A stretch of DNA of 11,921 nt from Thermoplasmatota archaeon. GTDB lineage: Archaea; Thermoplasmatota; E2; DHVEG-1. A model generated the notes under the pieces. That model was not told where the DNA came from. It ran no database searches and saw only the letters and a list, made by a program, of their open reading frames with translations. This document shows, in pieces, positions 1-6,415 of the stretch (position 1 is its first letter; every line of letters begins with the position of its first letter). Location: contig JAUWYM010000008.1 in assembly GCA_030615845.1 (NCBI GenBank), forward strand, positions 1 through 11,921, given 5' to 3'. The translations under genes were made by a program, and so were the position numbers.

Positions 1-981
1 CCAATGCCAGCCAATCCTGTTCAAGCTTATGCAGGAGATTTCTATGAATGTGACATAGGTGAATTTATCAGATTTAATGGATGTGCATTTGGTGGATCGC
101 TATCATATAATTGGTCCTGGGATTTTAATGGCGATAATACGCCCGATTCCTATGAAAAAAATCCAATATATAGTTATAATAACGTAAAACCAAGTTTAGA
201 ATATGCTAATCTTACTATTACTGATGGGAATGGGCAGTCAAATACAAGCACAGCTTATGTCTATATTGATGTTGAATTAGAACTTGGTGATATTATTTAT
301 TTAGAAGCAAGACCTTATGTTAAGGAACTATTAAGTATTATTGGTCATGATGCGTGGTATTTTGTTCATGCTGCTATGTATATTGGTAATGATTTATTTA
401 TTGAATCTGGAGATTATACTTTATTTAATGATACCGAAATTGAAAATGATTTAGAGGATATTTATAACCGAGTTTACACTACATATGAATCTCTTAATAT
501 GAATGATGATAAATTAAATTCATTGTCATATATATTCAATCTTGAAAATGGCGTGCAAATTTCTCATTCAATTAAAATGAATGCTATCTATGACCAGAGA
601 GAGTTTGGAAAGGTTATTTCTGCTAATATGTCTCAAAAAATGAAAGCAAGAGATTTTGCATATAGTCAATTGGGAAAACCATATCAATGGTTAGAAGAAG
701 GAGGAGGAGCAAGTTGGAGAGCAAATCCTAATATAACAGATCCGACTCATCCATATTATAATTGGACTATACCTGATGATCCATATATTGATTACTGGTA
801 TTGTACTGAGATTATATGGGCGGCATATTTACATCAAAACGTTCAGATAGATCCTGTTCCTGTTGATGATCCACAGACGGAGATTGAGACAATATTATAT
901 TCTGCAAGTAGGGATTATTTCGGTGATGAATTAATTGATATTTCAAGACTGCCACAATGGATTAAATGGCGTTTGTTCTAA
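1..981 (+). CDS. Secreted-type PKD domain protein with YiiX-like permuted NlpC/P60 hydrolase domain (5' truncated)
   Basis: The reading frame is open to the left window edge, so the ATG at 4 is probably internal and the true start, with any signal peptide, lies outside. Numbering from that Met, residues about 5-90 form a PKD-type beta-sandwich: a WSWDFNGDNTPDS-like strand and loop, then a YANLTITDGNGQ strand. Residues about 94-285 resemble the permuted papain-like NlpC/P60 family (YiiX/DUF830). Its signs are GDIIYL at 95-100, HAAMYIGN with candidate catalytic His122, FIES with Glu134 as a possible third residue, and YCTEIIWAAY with candidate nucleophile Cys267 preceded by a GKPYQW segment. 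His before Cys is the order expected for the permuted fold. PKD domains usually occur in extracellular or cell-surface proteins, so an exported amidase, peptidase or lipid-ester hydrolase is plausible; the substrate is unknown. The gene seems more AT-rich than those to its right. It ends tail to tail with a broken radical SAM gene. Confidence 0.75.
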   Translation, partial: PMPANPVQAYAGDFYECDIGEFIRFNGCAFGGSLSYNWSWDFNGDNTPDSYEKNPIYSYNNVKPSLEYANLTITDGNGQSNTSTAYVYIDVELELGDIIYLEARPYVKELLSIIGHDAWYFVHAAMYIGNDLFIESGDYTLFNDTEIENDLEDIYNRVYTTYESLNMNDDKLNSLSYIFNLENGVQISHSIKMNAIYDQREFGKVISANMSQKMKARDFAYSQLGKPYQWLEEGGGASWRANPNITDPTHPYYNWTIPDDPYIDYWYCTEIIWAAYLHQNVQIDPVPVDDPQTEIETILYSASRDYFGDELIDISRLPQWIKWRLF

Positions 982-1016
982 CAATAAATCAAGTTCAATA
1001 GGATAATAATACCATA

Positions 1017-1022
1017 TTTTTT
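1017..1022 (+). terminator. Oligo-T tract, possible archaeal terminator
   Basis: A run of six T lies 36 bases after the stop of the PKD/YiiX-like gene. Archaeal RNA polymerase often terminates at such tracts. A 9-base perfect inverted repeat flanks the area (ACAATAAAT at 981-989, ATTTATTGT at 1023-1031), but its 33-base loop makes a functional stem doubtful. Confidence 0.35.
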
Positions 1023-1055
1023 ATTTATTGTGAGCTTAGCGACATTGTTTTATTT

Positions 1056-1394
1056 TTAGTTGAAGGTCGCTTTGGTTATTCTAAGTATCCTAAAGTCATA
1101 ATCACCGAAAAGTTGAAGGCATTTTCGTGTATCCTCGAATTTTCTATCTATTGGGATGTATGGATCAGAGGAATTGGAAATTGAGATTATAGAACCTCAT
1201 GGAATTTTTTCAAGGTCCTTTCTGATTCTCTTTAAGAGGTCTTTCTTCCTTCTGGCCTGATAGAAATTCGGTATATAGGTTGCATAGCAGTATATGCATC
1301 CGTGGCCGCATCCTGTGTAAGGGTTAAGCGAATACTTGTCAGGGCAGGTACAAATCTTGCTTTTCCATGGGTCGAAGGGTCTGATGATATTCAT
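1056..1394 (-). pseudogene. Broken SPL-family radical SAM protein (N-terminal remnant with in-frame TGA)
   Basis: Starting from ATG at 1394, 65 codons give an N-terminus typical of spore-photoproduct-lyase-like radical SAM proteins. The cluster-binding motif is GCGHGCIYCYA (CxxxCxxC, around residues 29-38), followed by a basic KDLLKRIRKDLEKIP helix. A TGA at 1197-1199 then interrupts the frame. The next 46 codons in the same frame still read as the same family (GSIISISNSSDPY, then a TRKCLQLF helix and an RILRITK strand) until TAA at 1056-1058. Intact members of this family are usually close to 280-300 residues, so roughly the last two thirds are missing and I find no continuation beyond the TAA. 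A point mutation producing TGA plus a 3' deletion or rearrangement explains this best. The 508 bases between the two intact flanking genes (982-1489) hold only this remnant, an oligo-T tract and a divergent promoter region. Calling it a short expressed protein is the less likely alternative. Confidence 0.8.
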
Positions 1395-1456
1395 ACAATG
1401 ATAAATTAAGCTAAATACTTATTAAGATATTGTACGAACCAACCGCAATATTTTTA

Positions 1457-1471
1457 GTATATTGTATATTA
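1457..1471 (+). promoter_or_regulatory. TATA-like element(s) ahead of the universal stress protein gene
   Basis: Two overlapping AT-rich boxes occur here: GTATATT at 1457-1463 and GTATATTA at 1464-1471. An archaeal TATA box is centred about 25 bases before the transcription start. The boxes therefore predict initiation at about 1485-1492, at or just before the ATG at 1490, which suggests a leaderless or very short-leader mRNA. No strong Shine-Dalgarno sequence precedes that ATG. Which box is used cannot be decided by eye. Confidence 0.45.
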
Positions 1472-1489
1472 CCATCCGTGTTGGTTACA

Positions 1490-1930
1490 ATGAAAAAATT
1501 ACTTATTGCATATGATGGCTCAGAAGCATCTGAAAAAGCTATAGATATGACGTTAAAATGCTGTAGTGACGAAGATGAAATAACAATTCTTACAGTAATA
1601 CCTGCATCTCTTGTAGAATCAACTTTTACAAACATGCTTCTTCCAACAATTGATCTTAGTACGGTCGTACAGTCAGGTAGTTTCAAAGAAAAAGCTATGG
1701 AAAATATCAGCAAAGTTGCAAAAGAGATAGAAGGCAAAGTAAACAAAGTGGATGTTGTCGTAGAAGCAGGTGACCCTGCAGATGAAATACTTATGACTGC
1801 AAAAAAGTTGGATTCAGATATCATAATCATTGGATACAAAGGATACGGCAAAGAAGGAAGATTCCTTCTCGGTAGCGTTACCGATAAAGTAGTGCGACAT
1901 GCAAGCAGATCTGTTCTCGTTGTAAGATAA
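1490..1930 (+). CDS. Universal stress protein, UspA family (ATP-binding type)
   Basis: This 146-residue single-domain protein has the usual UspA length. The N-terminal strand LLIAYDGSEASEKA carries Asp9, expected to contact the adenine nucleotide. The C-terminal half has GDPADEIL at 94-101, and GYKG at 115-118 followed by nine residues and Gly128-Ser129. This is the G-2X-G-9X-G(S/T) signature of ATP-binding Usp proteins, and it is followed by a VVRHASRSVLVVR ending. I chose the ATG at 1490 because the family begins right before this strand; a start at 1430 would add 20 residues with no family match. The protein is probably a cytosolic dimer that modulates stress or metabolic responses. Its partner is unknown. 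It is followed after 14 bases by coaBC and probably shares its transcript, though co-transcription alone does not tie it to CoA metabolism. Confidence 0.9.
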   Translation: MKKLLIAYDGSEASEKAIDMTLKCCSDEDEITILTVIPASLVESTFTNMLLPTIDLSTVVQSGSFKEKAMENISKVAKEIEGKVNKVDVVVEAGDPADEILMTAKKLDSDIIIIGYKGYGKEGRFLLGSVTDKVVRHASRSVLVVR

Positions 1931-1935
1931 AATTT

Positions 1936-1941
1936 GTGATT
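1936..1941 (+). promoter_or_regulatory. Ribosome binding site deciding the coaBC start
   Basis: GTGATT matches the GGTGATC-type archaeal Shine-Dalgarno sequence and ends three bases before the ATG at 1945. An in-frame GTG at 1936 could be read as a start, but it is better explained as part of this binding site. Confidence 0.5.
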
Positions 1942-1944
1942 ACA

Positions 1945-3138
1945 ATGCATCCTGCAGATGATCTGCGTGGAATTAAAAGCGAAAAGCTTTCTAAAAAAAG
2001 AATTGTTCTTGGGGTAACTGGTAGTATTGCTGCTGTTGAAACTGTTAAACTTTCACGGGAATTGATTCGACATGGTGCAGATGTTTATCCTGTGATGACA
2101 AAAGCTGCAACAAAAATTATTCATCCGAATTCTTTAGAATTTGCAACGTCTCATACACCAATTATCGAACTCTCTGGACAGACAGAACATGTATTCTTTT
2201 GTGGTCTTGTAAAGGATCCAGTAGATTTACTTCTTATTTGTCCTTGTACAGCAAATACTCTTTCAAAAATTGCACATGGCATTGACGATACCGCTGTAAC
2301 AACATTTGCAACGACAGCTCTGGGATCTAAAATACCTATCATTATTGTTCCTGCGATGCATCTTTCTATGTACAAACATAACGTTGTACGGAAAAACATT
2401 GAAAAATGTAAAGAAATGAACATCACATTTCTTGACCCTAATGTTTTTGGGAACAAAGCAAAGATGCCAAGTATTGATGAAATAGTTGCAAAGGTCATAA
2501 GAAAAATAGGAAAACAGGATCTTGTAAAGAAAAATATTCTCATTATCGGTGGTGGTACTGCCGAGCCTATCGATGATATACGAATCCTAACCAATAGAAG
2601 TTCCGGAAAAACAGCTGTTGCTCTTGCAAACAATGCTTTTGAAAGAGGGGCACATGTTGAACTCTGGTATGGAAATGCAAAAGAAATTGTTCCCTACCAC
2701 ATATCTGTTAAGAACTATGAAACAGTTAAAGATCTACTCAAATTGTTAAAAAACAATAAGAAAACATTTGATGTAATTATCGTCTGTGCAGCAATTGCAG
2801 ATTATCTTCCAAAAAGGAAGAAAGGAAAAATTCCCTCAGGAAAAAACAAACTTGATATAGAACTTTCTCCAGCACCAAAGATAATCCAAAAAATACGCAA
2901 AGGTGCACCAAAATCCAAAATTATTGCCTTTAAAGTGGAAGAAAATAAAAAAGATTTAAAAAGAGAAGCATTAAAGCTTCTTATAAAAAATAAACTTGAT
3001 GCTGTTGTTGCAAATACCATTTCTGCTTTTGGTACTGATGAAAATGAAATTTTGATTATAGACAAGAAAAGAAAAAGCATTACTAAAAAAGGAAGAAAAG
3101 AAAAACTTGCAGGATATATTCTTGATACGATAAAATAA
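1945..3138 (+). CDS. coaBC: Bifunctional phosphopantothenoylcysteine decarboxylase / phosphopantothenate-cysteine ligase
   Basis: The protein has 397 residues, full length for Dfp/CoaBC. CoaC occupies about 1-185: a flavoprotein fold with VLGVTGSIAAVE (FMN-binding loop, 21-32), His82 in the expected catalytic position, CPCTANTLSKIAHG at 99-112, and PAMHLSMYKHNVV, the PAM-type active-site loop, at 136-148. CoaB occupies about 195-397: a GGGTAEPIDDIRILTNRSSGK segment containing the conserved Asn217, and PSGKNKLDIEL, whose Lys300/302 region corresponds to the KIKK-type loop of bacterial CoaB. CoaB joins cysteine to 4'-phosphopantothenate in a nucleotide-dependent reaction; CoaC decarboxylates the product to 4'-phosphopantetheine. 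The MHPADDLRGIKS start is typical of archaeal homologues, supporting ATG 1945. Pantoate kinase follows after nine bases. The intervening archaeal enzyme, phosphopantothenate synthetase, is not in this window. Confidence 0.96.
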   Translation: MHPADDLRGIKSEKLSKKRIVLGVTGSIAAVETVKLSRELIRHGADVYPVMTKAATKIIHPNSLEFATSHTPIIELSGQTEHVFFCGLVKDPVDLLLICPCTANTLSKIAHGIDDTAVTTFATTALGSKIPIIIVPAMHLSMYKHNVVRKNIEKCKEMNITFLDPNVFGNKAKMPSIDEIVAKVIRKIGKQDLVKKNILIIGGGTAEPIDDIRILTNRSSGKTAVALANNAFERGAHVELWYGNAKEIVPYHISVKNYETVKDLLKLLKNNKKTFDVIIVCAAIADYLPKRKKGKIPSGKNKLDIELSPAPKIIQKIRKGAPKSKIIAFKVEENKKDLKREALKLLIKNKLDAVVANTISAFGTDENEILIIDKKRKSITKKGRKEKLAGYILDTIK

Positions 3139-3147
3139 GCGATTATT

Positions 3148-4014
3148 ATGAAAGCTACAGCCTTTGCCCCCGGACATGTTTCAGGTTTTTTTGAACCAAT
3201 TTATCAAAATCAAAATGCCGATAGATCAGGATCCCGCGGTGCCGGAATCAATATATCCTTAGGTGCAACAAGTCAAGTAACAGTTAAAAGTTCTGTAGAT
3301 CAAACTATCGATATATTTCTAAACAATAAAAAAGCAGATACATCTGTTACAAAACTTGCCATAAAACACCTCATTGAAGATACTCTTCTCCATATTACGG
3401 TAAACACCGAATTAGATCTTCCAACAGGCCAAGGATTTGGCATGAGCGGTGCAGGAGCACTTGGTAGTACTATTGCTCTTGCAAAACTTTTACATATCTC
3501 AAAAGAGGAGGCTCTAAAATCATCCCATTACGCAGAAGTAACGTTACATACCGGTCTCGGAGACGTTCTTGCAAGTAGTTTTGGTGGCGTTGAGATTAGA
3601 AAAGAAGCAGGACTTCCTCCTTGGGGGATAATAGAACATATTCCTGGAAAATATGACGTTGTTGTATGTATCATAGGGAAAGAAATTGATACAAAAAAAA
3701 TACTATCTGATCCTGCAAAAATAAATGAAATCGCATCGTATGGCAGATATTGCACTAAAAAAATACTTGAAAAACCATCCATAGAAAATCTTTTTTCTCT
3801 TTCACAAACGTTTACAAAAAAGACAGGGCTGGCGGATGAAAAAGTGCTTGAAGCAATTGATGCAGCAAATCACCATGGTATGACAAGTATGTGTATGCTC
3901 GGTAATTCAGTATTTGCTATTGGTGATACTGAGGCATTATGTAAAACACTTACAGCATTTGGAAAAGTGTATGTTTGCAGTGTTGACCAATGTGGTGCAC
4001 GAGTTTTAGAATGA
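3148..4014 (+). CDS. Pantoate kinase (PoK), archaeal GHMP kinase family
   Basis: The 288-residue product opens with ATAFAPGHVSGFFEP, as in archaeal GHMP kinases of COG1829 type. The GHMP phosphate-binding motif PTGQGFGMSGAGALG lies at 92-106. HTGLGDVLAS at 134-143 contains Asp139, a candidate catalytic residue. SMCMLGNSVFAIG at 247-259 is the C-terminal GHMP motif. In archaea this enzyme phosphorylates pantoate to 4-phosphopantoate, which phosphopantothenate synthetase then couples to beta-alanine; bacteria use pantothenate kinase instead. Its place nine bases after coaBC strongly supports pantoate kinase over other GHMP kinases such as mevalonate or homoserine kinase. GCGATT upstream of the ATG is a weak ribosome binding site. 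Only 13 bases separate its stop from the convergent minus-strand PhoU-like gene. Confidence 0.9.
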   Translation: MKATAFAPGHVSGFFEPIYQNQNADRSGSRGAGINISLGATSQVTVKSSVDQTIDIFLNNKKADTSVTKLAIKHLIEDTLLHITVNTELDLPTGQGFGMSGAGALGSTIALAKLLHISKEEALKSSHYAEVTLHTGLGDVLASSFGGVEIRKEAGLPPWGIIEHIPGKYDVVVCIIGKEIDTKKILSDPAKINEIASYGRYCTKKILEKPSIENLFSLSQTFTKKTGLADEKVLEAIDAANHHGMTSMCMLGNSVFAIGDTEALCKTLTAFGKVYVCSVDQCGARVLE

Positions 4015-4027
4015 TTTCATTGTAAAG

Positions 4028-4609
4028 TTAAATCTCATTCGACATTCCAGTTGCAAGATCTATCAGATGTTTTTCTCCATCTTCAGGACCTTTTGCAAAA
4101 AGGATATCACGTGGATCAATTCTTGTGTTTTTATTTGGGCCGTACTGCCATCTGTCTTTATGGCGCATCGCAATTATCATCATTCCTGTTTCACTTGCTA
4201 GTTTTAGTTGACCTAAGGTTTTTCTGCAAAGTATTGACTGAGGTTTAACCTCTACTCTGGTGAATACAACATCAGCCTCTCGAATACTCATTTTAAGAAT
4301 CGGATGCAGTTCTACATCCCTGAGTTCTACATCAGCTATTTCCTGTGCCGCATCTGCGATCTGTTCCCCAGCATGTGCAATTCGAAGAAACGTAAGCGCA
4401 TCATCGATACTGTGCTTTCCGTTCTTTACATCTTCCAAAGATTTCTTCTGAAGCATTTGATACAAACTATCTACAACATTTTCTAGATCATACACCTCTT
4501 TTGCGATTATTTTGTTATCGTAAAGTACTGATGAATAAGCGAGATCCACCATAAGTTCTGATTTATCTTTAATTTCAAGAACTATTTCTTCAGCGGTTTT
4601 CCCTTTCAT
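4028..4609 (-). CDS. PhoU-like helical domain plus RCK_C (TrkA_C) regulatory protein, copy 2
   Basis: The 193-residue protein has no membrane segment. Residues about 1-100 are helical and PhoU-like (ELMVDLAYSSVLYDNKIIAKEV, a heptad-like stretch). Residues about 108-185 match an RCK_C/TrkA_C fold (DVVFTRVEV, then QLKLASETGMMIIAMRHKD, then a DPRDILFAKG strand). RCK_C domains bind small ligands or ions and gate potassium and other cation transporters. The protein is paralogous to the gene just upstream, whose stop codon overlaps this ATG as ATGA; AGGTG lies eight bases before the ATG. Being last in a run with two SLC41/MgtE halves, it is probably a cytosolic regulatory subunit of that transporter. 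A role in phosphate regulation is less likely because no Pst genes are nearby. It ends 13 bases from the convergent pantoate kinase gene. Confidence 0.85.
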   Translation of the reverse strand: MKGKTAEEIVLEIKDKSELMVDLAYSSVLYDNKIIAKEVYDLENVVDSLYQMLQKKSLEDVKNGKHSIDDALTFLRIAHAGEQIADAAQEIADVELRDVELHPILKMSIREADVVFTRVEVKPQSILCRKTLGQLKLASETGMMIIAMRHKDRWQYGPNKNTRIDPRDILFAKGPEDGEKHLIDLATGMSNEI

Positions 4610-5271
4610 TCCAACACCTTCAATTGTCCTTTTAAAAATTTATTGAGATCCGTATAGCCTTCATCTGTTCCCCGTACTATGAGCCAGTCATCTGCTTTAA
4701 GGCTGGTATCAGATCGGGGGTTATATATCCAACAGTCTTCACGACGAATTGCTATAATTCTCATACCTGTTTCTGATTCTACTTTAAGAACACCGATCTT
4801 TTGATTACATGCTTTGGATTTTGATGATACTTTTACGCGAAACAAGCGTTCATCAGCTTTTTTCAAGATTTTAGGAAGAATCGGCCTGGTTTTCTCTTTA
4901 AGCGATAAAAGATTTGCGATATCTCCTGCGGCATTCGAAATGCTTTCAGCAGCCTCTGCGACTTGAAGGATTCCTGCCAGTTGCTCTGCATCTTCTTTTG
5001 TTCGTGCTGCCATCATCGCCATCATTCGAATATCATAATTGAGTTTATCCATTCGAACGTCGAGATATTTTACTTCTTCAGCGATCTCATCACTGTCGAA
5101 AAGAACTGCAGAATATGCAAGATCAATAATAAGTTCTGAGATATCCTTCATCTCTGTAAGTAACTCTTTTACCGTGGTTGGTTCATATTCAAGTTCAGTG
5201 AATTCTTCTTTTTTCCACTTCGGCGTTCTTTGCAGTCTTCCAAATATACTTCTTCTCTTTTTTTCTTTCAT
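4606..5271 (-). CDS. PhoU-like helical domain plus RCK_C (TrkA_C) regulatory protein, copy 1
   Basis: The 221-residue soluble protein has the same layout as its downstream paralogue. PhoU-like helices span about 34-125 (ELIIDLAYSAVLFDSDEIAEEV) and an RCK_C domain about 138-215, with VLKVESETGMRIIAIRRED followed by WIYNP. It differs in a strongly basic N-terminal extension of about 30 residues (MKEKKRRSIFGRLQRTPKWKK), which could contact membrane lipid head groups, nucleic acid or the transporter. Two paralogues in tandem beside two transporter halves suggest one regulator per half, or a regulatory heterodimer (inference). The start overlaps the stop of the second transporter half as ATGA, with GGAG immediately upstream. 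No signal peptide is seen. Confidence 0.85.
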   Translation of the reverse strand: MKEKKRRSIFGRLQRTPKWKKEEFTELEYEPTTVKELLTEMKDISELIIDLAYSAVLFDSDEIAEEVKYLDVRMDKLNYDIRMMAMMAARTKEDAEQLAGILQVAEAAESISNAAGDIANLLSLKEKTRPILPKILKKADERLFRVKVSSKSKACNQKIGVLKVESETGMRIIAIRREDCWIYNPRSDTSLKADDWLIVRGTDEGYTDLNKFLKGQLKVLE

Positions 5272-5828
5272 ACTCCAACTACTCCAATAAGTAAAAATAA
5301 AAACACTATCCCAAGGGTATCACCAACAGTTGTCACTACTGGCGCAACCATATCATCAGGATCCAGTCCTCTTTTAAAAGACCAGAAAGCAGTGAGAACA
5401 CTAACTATTGAAATTATACAAATAAGTAAGAACCCTGTAGCCAACACTATTGATACAAACTTTATCAAGTTGATATCATCCATTCGTATACCACTAAATG
5501 ATGCTGTGTAATAAATAAGTATCGCAAGAATCGTATATGTTAGGACGCCCATTATTATTGAGGTAAATAAGTTTCCATGCATTTTTTTATCTTTAATATC
5601 AAGACTAATGTATCCTACATGAAGACCTGAAGCAAGGCGTGCTCCTAGAATGCTTCCAATGTTACCTCCAACCCCATTAATAACTGGAATAGAAATGAGA
5701 AATACTGGAAATAATATGAGGATTTCTTGTTTACCTTGTAATATCTGTCCGGCAAATATCTCAATAATAATGCATATAGTAAGGAGAGGTAATGCATGTT
5801 TAACTATTTTTTTCCAGCTGTAAATCAT
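5268..5828 (-). CDS. SLC41/MgtE-type divalent cation transporter half, copy 2
   Basis: The 186-residue integral membrane protein has about five hydrophobic helices (roughly 13-30, 36-52, 87-110, 122-149 and 168-186). It carries the SLC41/MgtE membrane-domain signatures: NGVGGNIGSILGARLASGLH at 51-70 and DPDDMVAPVVTTVGD at 156-170. Asp170 sits where MgtE channels keep the pore Asp that coordinates Mg2+. Bacterial MgtE has one such domain fused to cytosolic N and CBS domains and works as a dimer, and vertebrate SLC41 has two domains in one chain. Here the halves are separate genes without CBS domains. I set the start at 5828 rather than 5867: an AGGAGG site lies six bases upstream and the ATG overlaps the previous stop as ATGA. 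Mg2+ is the likeliest substrate, with other divalent cations possible. Confidence 0.88.
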   Translation of the reverse strand: MIYSWKKIVKHALPLLTICIIIEIFAGQILQGKQEILILFPVFLISIPVINGVGGNIGSILGARLASGLHVGYISLDIKDKKMHGNLFTSIIMGVLTYTILAILIYYTASFSGIRMDDINLIKFVSIVLATGFLLICIISIVSVLTAFWSFKRGLDPDDMVAPVVTTVGDTLGIVFLFLLIGVVGV

Positions 5829-6379
5829 ACTATCCCTCCTACAAAAACAGCACTTCCAAAAATACAAAGCATGGTGACAACATCCCCAAAAGTTGCAAGA
5901 GCAGGCCCTGTGATGTTATCTGGATCGTATCCTCGTCTGAAGACAAGATAAATAATGATAATTGTAAGGAAAGTGAGAATTAAACCAGATATGCCTCCTG
6001 CAAGAACAACAATTATTATCAAAAGTAAAGGGTTTGGTTGCACATTAAAAAAGAGGGAGGTTATGTAAGCAAGAACTCCGATAATAAAAGACATGAGAAA
6101 ACTAAGTACTAAAGAGCCGATGATGTTTTGTTTGAGATCCTCATTCCACATGTTTTCAGCATCAATGATACCAAGATGATATGCTGATCCCAGCCGGGAA
6201 CCAAGTGCAGTGCTTATGTTTCCTCTCAACGCAATTATCGCAGGTATCACGACAATAAGCCCAGGGATATTTTGAAGTATATCTACCATCGCACCAAGAG
6301 TATTTCCTGCGATAATTGCCCCAAGTCCGCAAACAATGAGCAGGGGGAGGCTCTGTTTCAACATTTCCTTTGCATACAT
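5825..6379 (-). CDS. SLC41/MgtE-type divalent cation transporter half, copy 1
   Basis: This is a 184-residue membrane protein with about five predicted helices (roughly 10-32, 38-52, 86-110, 117-147 and 164-184). Matching signatures are PAIIALRGNISTALGSRLGS at 46-65 and DPDNITGPALATFGD at 152-166, with Asp166 at the expected ion-coordinating position. It pairs with the downstream half, with which it shares an ATGA overlap, so a heterodimer of two non-identical halves is likely (inference). Its N-terminus lacks the cytosolic MgtE N/CBS gating domains; that function may have passed to the PhoU-RCK_C proteins downstream. GGAGG nine bases upstream supports the ATG at 6379. The gap to porB is only 36 bases with no clear TATA box in it, so it may be read from the POR promoter. 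Confidence 0.88.
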   Translation of the reverse strand: MYAKEMLKQSLPLLIVCGLGAIIAGNTLGAMVDILQNIPGLIVVIPAIIALRGNISTALGSRLGSAYHLGIIDAENMWNEDLKQNIIGSLVLSFLMSFIIGVLAYITSLFFNVQPNPLLLIIIVVLAGGISGLILTFLTIIIIYLVFRRGYDPDNITGPALATFGDVVTMLCIFGSAVFVGGIV

Positions 6380-6415
6380 TTTTTAAAGCCTCCATTGTCC
6401 ATTCACACTCCAAAT

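Noticed and set aside
981..1031. Inverted repeat ACAATAAAT/ATTTATTGT as a mobile-element end
   Set aside because: It is nine AT-rich base pairs around a 33-base loop, with no transposase and no target duplication seen.
1197..1199. Recoding of the TGA as selenocysteine or another residue in the SPL gene
   Set aside because: The position is not a catalytic or cluster Cys site, I see no obvious SECIS-like hairpin, and the frame closes with TAA 46 codons later without the rest of the protein.
1430..1489. Upstream ATG adding 20 residues to the universal stress protein
   Set aside because: The segment overlaps the predicted TATA elements and lacks family similarity; the ATG at 1490 fits the family start.
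1411..1950. A 179-codon open frame on the minus strand covering the universal stress protein gene
   Set aside because: It is antisense to a clear UspA gene, is rich in Ser/Ile/Thr as shadow frames of AT-rich genes are, and shows no family motif.
2151..2633. A 160-codon minus-strand frame inside coaBC
   Set aside because: It is fully covered by coaBC, whose motifs are intact, and its own translation looks like no protein family.
5829..5867. Longer N-terminus for the second transporter half, starting at 5867
   Set aside because: The extra residues (Cys- and Arg-rich) are just the other frame of the upstream gene's end; the ATG at 5828 has an AGGAGG site and an ATGA overlap.
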